From Bacteroidota bacterium (lineage in GTDB: Bacteria; Bacteroidota; Bacteroidia; NS11-12g; UBA955), in the NCBI GenBank assembly GCA_963169345.1, contig CAUJCT010000052.1, forward strand, positions 1 through 48,011: 48,011 nucleotides of DNA. Direction: 5' to 3'. Shown piece by piece: positions 41,980-48,011 of this stretch. Each line of letters starts with the position of its first letter. Positions within the stretch are counted from its first letter, which is position 1. The notes beneath the pieces were generated by a model, which ran no database searches, was not told the origin of the DNA, and was given only the letters and a program-made list of their open reading frames with translations. Position numbers and translations under genes: made by a program.

Positions 41980-42545
41980 AATGGGTTTTATTGCTTTTAA
42001 TAGGGATTTCGATTCATGCTTGTACGAAAGACGATTATGCCTCTGTTCCGGATGAAGTGAGTGGATATGGACTATTAAGTATTGATACTGGTTTGTCTCT
42101 TAAATCAATATTTTCATTTGATACATTTAACAGGATAGACTCTTTTGAAACTTGTGCTGTTCCGGAAAGAATTATGATGAAGGGGTTTGATTCAATGCTG
42201 GTTATCACTTATAGGGGGGTACAGTTATTTAAAAACAATAAAGTGATGTTTTTACATATCAAGGGTGCTGTTTCAGCTAGTCGTGAAGATTCCGTTACAT
42301 TGATTGTTTTATCTACAATAGGAAAAGCAAAGATGCGATTGAAATCAGATTTAAGCCCCGAATTACAGGTTTTTGATTTTTCAAAAAGAACGGTCTTTCC
42401 TGAATATGGATGTTGGCTCCAAATAGAAAAAGGATTGTTTAATATTGGCAGAAAGATATACATCGAATGTCCAAACGAAATTGGTAAATTGTTTTATGGT
42501 TGGGAAAAAAGAAAATTAAGGAAACCGAAATGTTATATAAGTTGA
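41976..42545 (+). CDS. Hypothetical lipoprotein
   Basis: 189 residues. The lipoprotein signal ends at I-H-A-C (Cys16), followed by T-K-D-D. A beta-rich domain of unknown function follows. TAAATTTG at 41961-41968 lies 7 bp before the start codon, so the mRNA is nearly leaderless. Its last bases overlap the start of the next gene, which suggests they work together at the envelope. Confidence 0.6.
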   Translation: MKWVLLLLIGISIHACTKDDYASVPDEVSGYGLLSIDTGLSLKSIFSFDTFNRIDSFETCAVPERIMMKGFDSMLVITYRGVQLFKNNKVMFLHIKGAVSASREDSVTLIVLSTIGKAKMRLKSDLSPELQVFDFSKRTVFPEYGCWLQIEKGLFNIGRKIYIECPNEIGKLFYGWEKRKLRKPKCYIS

Positions 42546-43159
42546 AATTACCCGTTTTTATATACTTTTTGATTTACTCGACGTTTCTTAACAGTCAAGA
42601 TATAAATAAGGCAACTATTGGTTTAAGATTGCCATTGGGGAGTTTTCAAGCCAGAGATTTTTTGGTTCCCCGTATAGGTGTTGAGATTGGAGTTAAGTCG
42701 GCTATTCCGTTAATGTTTTCTGTAGAATTTGGAGTACCTTTAAGATCAACAGTGGAGAATACCCGTGCTAAAGGGTTTTTTATAGCTGCACAAAGCATGG
42801 TATTAATAGGAAAGAAGTTGCATTCTTATATTGGATTGAGAGCATCTTATATTAAAGCTGAGATAAAAGACTATATGCGTTATGATGAGTCTATGTCCTT
42901 GTTTGAATTTAGCCAGTACAAACAGACAGATATTGGAAAAAGCAAATTTAAAATTGGATTTTTGACAGTTCAACGAGAAAGAGTTTACAATCGCTTATAT
43001 GCTGAGTTACAGGTTGAGATTGGTTATACCAATAATCAGATTATTGTTAATGATGATGTTGATCAGGTGTATTTTAACAATGGGTGGTTTGCAAATTCAA
43101 AAAAACACGAAGGTCCATACTTGAATTTAGGCATAAATTTATTGTATAGTTTGTTGTAA
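42530..43159 (+). CDS. Hypothetical outer-membrane barrel protein
   Basis: I chose ATG 42530 (209 residues), giving a signal peptide ending near F-L-N-S-Q; the longer frame begins further inside the previous gene. Alternating strands with L-R-L-P-L-G, I-G-V-E-I-G-V, Y-I-G-L-R-A-S-Y and a final L-N-L-G-I-N-L-L-Y suggest a small beta-barrel. Overlaps the preceding lipoprotein gene by 16 bp. Unknown function. Confidence 0.6.
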   Translation: MLYKLKLPVFIYFLIYSTFLNSQDINKATIGLRLPLGSFQARDFLVPRIGVEIGVKSAIPLMFSVEFGVPLRSTVENTRAKGFFIAAQSMVLIGKKLHSYIGLRASYIKAEIKDYMRYDESMSLFEFSQYKQTDIGKSKFKIGFLTVQRERVYNRLYAELQVEIGYTNNQIIVNDDVDQVYFNNGWFANSKKHEGPYLNLGINLLYSLL

Positions 43160-43218
43160 AAATTTAAACTCCCTTTCATCTTGTTTTGATTGCATTTTCG
43201 CTCTTAAGTTGTTAAGCT

Positions 43219-43226
43219 TATCTTTG
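43219..43226 (+). promoter_or_regulatory. -7 box TATCTTTG, leaderless start
   Basis: TATCTTTG matches TAnnTTTG and ends 6 bp before the ATG at 43232, so transcription probably begins at or within a base or two of the start codon. Confidence 0.6.
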
Positions 43227-43231
43227 CAAAC

Positions 43232-44431
43232 ATGAAAGTCTCTTTTGGTCTGATACGCGAAGAAAAGCAACCAGCTGATCGTCGTGTGGCTTTTACTCCT
43301 GCTCAATGTGCTGAATTGAAAGCGCAATATCCCCAAATGTCTATTTATATTCAATCTTCAGCAGATCGTTGTTTTCCTGATGAACTATACCAAAAAGTAG
43401 GTGTAGAAGTATGTGAAGACTTGTCGCATTGTGATTATTTGTTTGGAATTAAAGAAGTCCCACCTGCCAATTTATTGCCTGGCAAAACTTATCTCTTCTT
43501 TTCTCATACCATTAAAAAACAAGCCCATAACAAGTTGCTGATGCAAACAATGATCAAGCAAAATGTCACCCTGGTTGACTATGAAACTCTGAGATGGAAG
43601 AATGGTGACAGAATACTTGGTTTTGGCCGCTTTGCTGGTGTTGTGGGTGCTTATAACGGCTTAATTACCTGGGGCAAAAAATTTAAGTCATTTGAGATGA
43701 AACCCGCTCATCAATGTCTTGATTATGCTGAGTTGAAAAAGGAACTTAAAAAGCTCAATCTGCCTAATATTAAAATAGTATTAACTGGTAATGGAAGGGT
43801 ATCATTGGGTGCTCTTGAACTGTTAAAAGAGGCAGGTATTAAGGAAGTGACAGCTTCTGATATTTTAACGAAGGTTTTTTCAGAACCTGTATTTGCTCAG
43901 CTTCTTACTGAAAATCTATACGAGAGAATTGATGGAAAGGCGTATGACAGAAGCGATTTTCACCACGACCCTACACGTTACAGATGTGTTTTCAGATATT
44001 ATCTGCCGCAATGCGATATGCTCATCAATGGCATTTACTGGGATGAACGCATGGACAGATTGTTTTCTGAAAACGATACAAGAATGTCTACGTTTCGCAC
44101 TAAAGTAATTGCCGATATCAGTTGCGATATCAATGGGAGTGTGCCAATCACCATAAGAGATACCAAAATTTCAAATCCAGTTTTTGGTTATGATCCAATG
44201 ACTATGAAAGAATGTGAGCCCTTTCAGGAAAGCAGTATCGATATTATGGCTGTCAGCAATCTTCCGGCTGAATTGCCACGTGATGCCAGCGAAGGTTTTG
44301 GTGCCATGCTTATTGAATATGTTGTGCCCGAATTACTCAAGCCTGAAAGTGTCGTTATTCAGAATGCCACTATCTGCAAATCCGGTAAATTGACGCATGA
44401 GTTTGAATACCTGGCCGACTATGCCTATTAA
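43232..44431 (+). CDS. Saccharopine dehydrogenase-like (LYS1-type) enzyme
   Basis: 399 residues. An N-terminal AlaDH/PNT-type domain holds the catalytic pair expected of Lys1: Lys74 in G-I-K-E-V-P and His92 in F-F-S-H-T. A Rossmann segment follows (I-K-I-V-L-T-G-N-G-R-V-S-L-G at about 178-191). The enzyme would interconvert saccharopine with lysine plus 2-oxoglutarate using NAD; other amino-acid dehydrogenases of the AlaDH/PNT family cannot be excluded. Overlaps the convergent peroxidase gene by 4 bp. Confidence 0.75.
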   Translation: MKVSFGLIREEKQPADRRVAFTPAQCAELKAQYPQMSIYIQSSADRCFPDELYQKVGVEVCEDLSHCDYLFGIKEVPPANLLPGKTYLFFSHTIKKQAHNKLLMQTMIKQNVTLVDYETLRWKNGDRILGFGRFAGVVGAYNGLITWGKKFKSFEMKPAHQCLDYAELKKELKKLNLPNIKIVLTGNGRVSLGALELLKEAGIKEVTASDILTKVFSEPVFAQLLTENLYERIDGKAYDRSDFHHDPTRYRCVFRYYLPQCDMLINGIYWDERMDRLFSENDTRMSTFRTKVIADISCDINGSVPITIRDTKISNPVFGYDPMTMKECEPFQESSIDIMAVSNLPAELPRDASEGFGAMLIEYVVPELLKPESVVIQNATICKSGKLTHEFEYLADYAY

Positions 44432-45594
44432 AAGGGATTGCTCCACTTTTCATCTATATAGACATTTGTTCCTGTTAAAGTTTTAAGAAAGGCTATTACT
44501 GCATCCACTTCTGTTTGATTGAGCTGCAGTTGCTGTCCAAATCCGTTTGGTGTTAATCTAGGGTCTAAGTTGTTATTGTTTGGCCCTACGACAATATTGC
44601 CATAATGTCCAATCAGGGTTTTTAAATCTTTGAATTGACCAGTATGCATCATCGGTCCGTTGGGATTTCCATCTTTGCCTACAAGGTCCCTTAACCCCGG
44701 TGATTTGGTGTTGAACAAATCGAATCCACCGGCAAGACTGTTGATGATGCCATTGTTCTTTGTATTGGGGTCGATACCAAATTCAGGTGCTCTGTGACAA
44801 CCCTGACATCCAAGTCCTCCGCCTGTTCTTTTACCCTGATTGTCGAAAACCGGAGCTGCCAGAAATAAATTTTTACCCATGTTTTCCTGTTGTGTGAAAT
44901 TCGGAAAAGGAGGTCCGTCTGCACCAACACTGCTTCTTCCTAAATCATATTTTGAATCAAAAGATTGTATACTGCGCACGAAATGGGATAGTGCATTTTG
45001 CATTTTAACTTCAGTAATTTCTTCACTGCCGTATACAAATTTGAATAGCTCTTTGTAGTAATCAATCTGACTGAGTTTTGCAATCAGGTCGTTGATATCA
45101 GGATCTCCATTCTCACCGGAGTATCCCATTTCATTGTGGTCCTGAATGGGCATAGTGGTTTGCTCTTCAAGAGAATTGGCCCGCTCGTTCCAGAAATATT
45201 TCATTTCCTGTGAGAATCTGTTGTTGACCAAACGCATGCTGTGTCTTCCTGTTGTGCCATTGACACCTTTGCTTACAACTGATGTATCACTAAATGCATA
45301 TTGCTGCAAATGACAAGAGGCGCATGAAATATTGTTGTTGACGGAAAGTTGCTTGTCGTAGAATAAAACTCTTCCCAATGTGGCACCTTTGTCTGAGATA
45401 GGATTGGCACCTGAGTTGTCTAATGTAATGTAAGCGGGTCGTGATTGACCGGCATAGCTGTGAAGTCTGTCTAAATCTATTCTGCCGGAAAATGTCCTCT
45501 GAACAGCTGTTATTTCAGTGCTATCCTCCTTTTTCTTACAGGCGTTTATCAATACAACGGTAAGGATACCAAAAGTTAAAGCGAATTTATTCAT
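44428..45594 (-). CDS. Di-haem cytochrome c peroxidase family lipoprotein
   Basis: 388 residues. The lipobox I-N-A-C is at about 16-19. Haem sites CASCH (91-95) and CQGCH (263-267) flank the conserved F-W-N-E-R and M-P-I-Q-D-H-N-E-M-G. A distal M-M-H-T-G-Q-F follows. It is the second such enzyme in the window (the first at 12924-14081), with the same length and layout but clearly diverged. Periplasmic, outer-membrane-anchored redox role. Confidence 0.88.
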   Translation of the reverse strand: MNKFALTFGILTVVLINACKKKEDSTEITAVQRTFSGRIDLDRLHSYAGQSRPAYITLDNSGANPISDKGATLGRVLFYDKQLSVNNNISCASCHLQQYAFSDTSVVSKGVNGTTGRHSMRLVNNRFSQEMKYFWNERANSLEEQTTMPIQDHNEMGYSGENGDPDINDLIAKLSQIDYYKELFKFVYGSEEITEVKMQNALSHFVRSIQSFDSKYDLGRSSVGADGPPFPNFTQQENMGKNLFLAAPVFDNQGKRTGGGLGCQGCHRAPEFGIDPNTKNNGIINSLAGGFDLFNTKSPGLRDLVGKDGNPNGPMMHTGQFKDLKTLIGHYGNIVVGPNNNNLDPRLTPNGFGQQLQLNQTEVDAVIAFLKTLTGTNVYIDEKWSNPF

Positions 45595-45624
45595 GCTGAT
45601 TGGACATTGCTATTTTGAAAAGGT

Positions 45625-46386
45625 TTAAAACAAAGGCTGAAAATTTTCAGGCCTGAGACTTTTGTGGTAATGGTGTATGAAATTTGGTTCATTACTTCGA
45701 ATACAGGCCTTTCCGATTTTATAAAAGGAGAAGAACAGGAGCCAGTCTTCTTTTCCCCATTCTTTAATTGTTTCATCCATTCCCCCGGTTTTGATGTAGT
45801 CTGATTTATAACAGGCCATCATTCCGGTGCTTTCGGTGTAATAACGACCACTGCCATCTTCATTGGTATACCAAACATGAGGGAACCAGGCAGAATTTGT
45901 GCTGACATATTTATTGACTTTCAAAACGATGTCTTTGGGTAAACTCATGTCGGCATCACAAACTAAAATTAACCCATCTTTTGCTGCATTGACAGCACGG
46001 TTAAATGCTATACTTCTTGCAAAAGCAATGTCTTCTTTGTTAAATATAAGGTCGCCTTGCCACAATTCTCTGATTGATTTTTCAAGATTTTCTATATCAT
46101 TACTTCCACAATCGTAAATTGAAAATGCTATTAGTTCTTTGTGTTCGCAATTGTTTGCAGATTGTATGACAAAGTCAATAAGGTTGACTGACCTGTTTTT
46201 TATTCCAATACAGATAGTGATTTTGTTGAGTTGCTGAGGTGTTCTCCGGGTGCTTAGCCAGCCTCTGAAATCGGTGAGTAGTGTTGAATAACCCAGCTCT
46301 GGCCATAGTCTTTGAGGTGATTTAAAAACAAACCATAAGAATTGCTTGAACTGCTTTGGTAAAATATTTTTAATGAATTTAATCAT
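45625..46386 (-). CDS. Glycosyltransferase family 2-like
   Basis: 253 residues. The GT-A fold (about 55-235) shows Y-D-C-G-S-N-D near 91 for the nucleotide, the metal-binding D-A-D (144-146, L-V-C-D-A-D-M-S-L-P), and a galactosyltransferase-like M-D-E-T-I-K-E-W-G-K-E-D-W near 203-216. It resembles the polymerising-enzyme N-terminal transferase domains. The start overlaps the exodeoxyribonuclease stop (ATGA), so they are co-translated. The acceptor is unknown. Confidence 0.8.
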   Translation of the reverse strand: MIKFIKNILPKQFKQFLWFVFKSPQRLWPELGYSTLLTDFRGWLSTRRTPQQLNKITICIGIKNRSVNLIDFVIQSANNCEHKELIAFSIYDCGSNDIENLEKSIRELWQGDLIFNKEDIAFARSIAFNRAVNAAKDGLILVCDADMSLPKDIVLKVNKYVSTNSAWFPHVWYTNEDGSGRYYTESTGMMACYKSDYIKTGGMDETIKEWGKEDWLLFFSFYKIGKACIRSNEPNFIHHYHKSLRPENFQPLF

Positions 46387-47135
46387 AATTGTATAGTGGA
46401 ACCACAGTGGTCACTATGCACATATTGACTTAAAATCTCGGCACCTTTGAGATGTTTTTTTAAATCTTCGCTTACTGAAATATAATCGATTCTCCAGCCT
46501 TTGTTTCTTGAGCGGGCAGCGGCTCTGAAGCTCCACCAGGTGTAATGATGCGGTTCCTGATTGATGTGTCTGAAAGAGTCGAGCATGCCATTGTCAAACC
46601 ATTTATCCATCCAGGCGCGTTCTTCAGGCAGGAAACCACTTGAGTTTTTATTGCCTACCGGGTCGTGTATATCAATGGGTCTGTGGCAAATATTGTAATC
46701 GCCACATACTATCAATTGTTTAAGTTCATCTTTATAAATGAAATTGTAAAAAGCATCCAAAAATTCGTATTTAACTTGTTGGCGGACATCACCGGTTGTG
46801 CCGGAAGGGAAGTAACAACTCATGATTCTATGACCGTTGATTTCAGCTGTCAGCACTCTTCCTTCGCTGTCAAACAAATCGTGTCCCATCCCTTTAGTGA
46901 TTTTGTCGGGTTTAATTTTACTCAGAATGCCAACACCGCTATAGCCTTTTTTAATAGCCGGGAACCAATGGCAGTGATAGCCTAATTTCTCAAAAGGTTC
47001 GTGGTCGATATCCGAGGCAAGGGCTTTAATTTCCTGAAGGCACACCACATCTGGTTGTTCTTTTTCAAGAAAATCAGTAAAACCTTTACTCATTGCGGAG
47101 CGTATCCCATTGACATTATAAGTCAGTATTTTCAT
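46383..47135 (-). CDS. xth: Exodeoxyribonuclease III
   Basis: 250 residues. AP endonuclease/ExoIII motifs in order: Y-N-V-N-G-I-R-S (Asn7), L-Q-E-I-K-A (metal-binding Glu), C-G-D-Y-N-I-C (catalytic Asp and Asn), W-R-I-D-Y-I, and the terminal S-D-H-C-G (catalytic His). It cuts DNA at abasic sites in base-excision repair. Full length for the family. Translationally coupled to the downstream glycosyltransferase. Confidence 0.93.
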   Translation of the reverse strand: MKILTYNVNGIRSAMSKGFTDFLEKEQPDVVCLQEIKALASDIDHEPFEKLGYHCHWFPAIKKGYSGVGILSKIKPDKITKGMGHDLFDSEGRVLTAEINGHRIMSCYFPSGTTGDVRQQVKYEFLDAFYNFIYKDELKQLIVCGDYNICHRPIDIHDPVGNKNSSGFLPEERAWMDKWFDNGMLDSFRHINQEPHHYTWWSFRAAARSRNKGWRIDYISVSEDLKKHLKGAEILSQYVHSDHCGSTIQL

Positions 47136-47183
47136 AGTAGCGAAAATAGGGGAAAATGAGTTAAGTTGTTAAGTCGTTAAGGC

Positions 47184-47327
47184 GTTAAGTCGTAGGGAAT
47201 GGTTGAATGCTTCGCGCTGAAAGGCTGAAAGGCTGAATTGTGTCGCGGTGGAATTGATTGCGTTGTGGTATGTGAATGATGAGGACATTTTTGACGCAGA
47301 TTGCACAGAACTTTATTTTGTTAACTT
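47184..47327. repeat. Direct repeat, copy 1 of the 144-bp unit
   Basis: Same as 47868-48011 except A47194 versus G47878. It includes the tandem GCTGAAAGGCTGAAAGGCTG and the sequence GACGCAGATTGCACAGAACT. Not coding. Confidence 0.85.
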
Positions 47328-47867
47328 TTTGTTTTAATGGATTTGTTCCGGTATACCTGCTTTGCAGGAAACCGGCAGATGTCGCGAAAAGTTATGAGGA
47401 AATCAACAGTTTATCTTCCATTAATGTTGAGGACTTTTTTGATGCAGATTGCACAGAACTTCTTTATCCCAATTCTATCTGTACTATCCCTCAATTAATT
47501 TAAGAAACCCAAAATCATCTGCGAATCTTTCAGCGCCATCCTTCCGCTTATGGCAGATAGTTCGATAAAGAAATCTTTAATATTACACCTGTTAATAGGA
47601 TAATCGAATAAAAAATATCTGCGCAATCTGCGTTAAAAAACGGAGTTGTTATGTCGTATGGAATGGCTGAATAGCTGAAGGGCTGAAAGGCTGAATTGTG
47701 TCGCGGTAGATAAGACATGTTGAACGCAGAACTGGAAAAGAACACGCAAAACACACAGAAAAGATATTTTCCCTTGACACGGCCAATAGTTTGCTTGCGC
47801 AAACTGGAATCCACTGAAGGGAGAACTGCTGAATGGCTGAATTGTGGCGCGGTAGAGAGGTTAAGTC
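47328..47867. repeat. Repeat-rich intergenic DNA with shorter related pieces
   Basis: A second GCAGATTGCACAGAACT (about 47444-47460), an inverted form GCGCAATCTGCGTTAAA (about 47621-47637), and partial copies of the GGCTGAA...GTGTCGCGGTAGA unit (about 47644-47712 and 47822-47857). No gene seen. Confidence 0.6.
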
Positions 47868-48011
47868 GTTAAGTCGTGGGGAATGGTTGAATGCTTCGCG
47901 CTGAAAGGCTGAAAGGCTGAATTGTGTCGCGGTGGAATTGATTGCGTTGTGGTATGTGAATGATGAGGACATTTTTGACGCAGATTGCACAGAACTTTAT
48001 TTTGTTAACTT
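47868..48011. repeat. Direct repeat, copy 2, cut by the window end
   Basis: Matches 47184-47327 at 143 of 144 positions and runs to the last base, so the repeat continues beyond the window. Confidence 0.85.

Noticed and set aside
47276..47503. 75-codon open frame in the repeat region
   Set aside because: It is made largely of repeat units, has no family resemblance, and part of it is duplicated in non-coding copies.

Overview
The window looks like a chromosomal segment of a Bacteroidota bacterium. The evidence is several secreted proteins with type IX secretion (T9SS) C-terminal sorting domains, promoters of the TAnnTTTG class close to start codons, a Thermus/Bacteroidota-type isocitrate dehydrogenase with a C-terminal extension, an ECF sigma factor overlapping a barrel-type partner gene, and a tmRNA whose tag reads GENNFAMAA. 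Species cannot be fixed from the sequence alone.

Layout. 1-1204 is the 3' end of a T9SS adhesin-like gene, followed by an unusual array of four hairpin units with compensating stem changes (1203-1680). 1767-7127 holds a universal stress protein, a serine hydrolase, ccmB, a small divergent gene sharing a palindromic promoter with ccmB, and a bicarbonate-transporter (SbtA-type) operon divergent from a LysR regulator (7203-8129). 8179-18993 has outer-membrane or lipoprotein genes, a DUF6671-type protein, icd with a downstream gene broken by a 183-bp inverted-repeat element, a di-haem peroxidase, a candidate structured RNA, a DUF4397/T9SS protein, the ECF sigma pair and an RDD membrane protein.

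19169-19536 is ssrA (tmRNA). A 10.6-kb island (about 19535-30152) is inserted at its 3' end. Three signals support this: an 8-bp core AGCTCCAC at both ends; joining the ends gives the serine recombinase a short in-frame C-terminus ending in a stop; and a rho-independent terminator that fits the tmRNA lies just beyond the right end. The island is AT-rich and carries the recombinase, two related winged-helix proteins, a lipoprotein/XRE pair around a perfect palindrome, a RelE-like toxin with its partner, a promoter-linked tRNA-like RNA, a membrane coiled-coil protein, a Cas2-fold (SinR-like) plus PIN-like nuclease pair, and a three-gene operon of two unknown proteins and a papain-like candidate. 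The last two cassettes are the best candidates for undescribed (possibly defence) systems.

30153-30877 is a scar region with a large cruciform-forming inverted repeat and decayed coding fragments. 30878-47135 is core-like: a LuxR-type regulator with a degenerate receiver, a 1023-residue repeat protein, a 1521-residue PhoX/PKD protein, an LRR lipoprotein, a zinc metallopeptidase, small lipoprotein/barrel genes, a saccharopine-dehydrogenase-like enzyme, a second di-haem peroxidase, a glycosyltransferase and exodeoxyribonuclease III. 47136-48011 is repeat-rich intergenic DNA ending in a 144-bp near-perfect direct repeat cut by the window edge.
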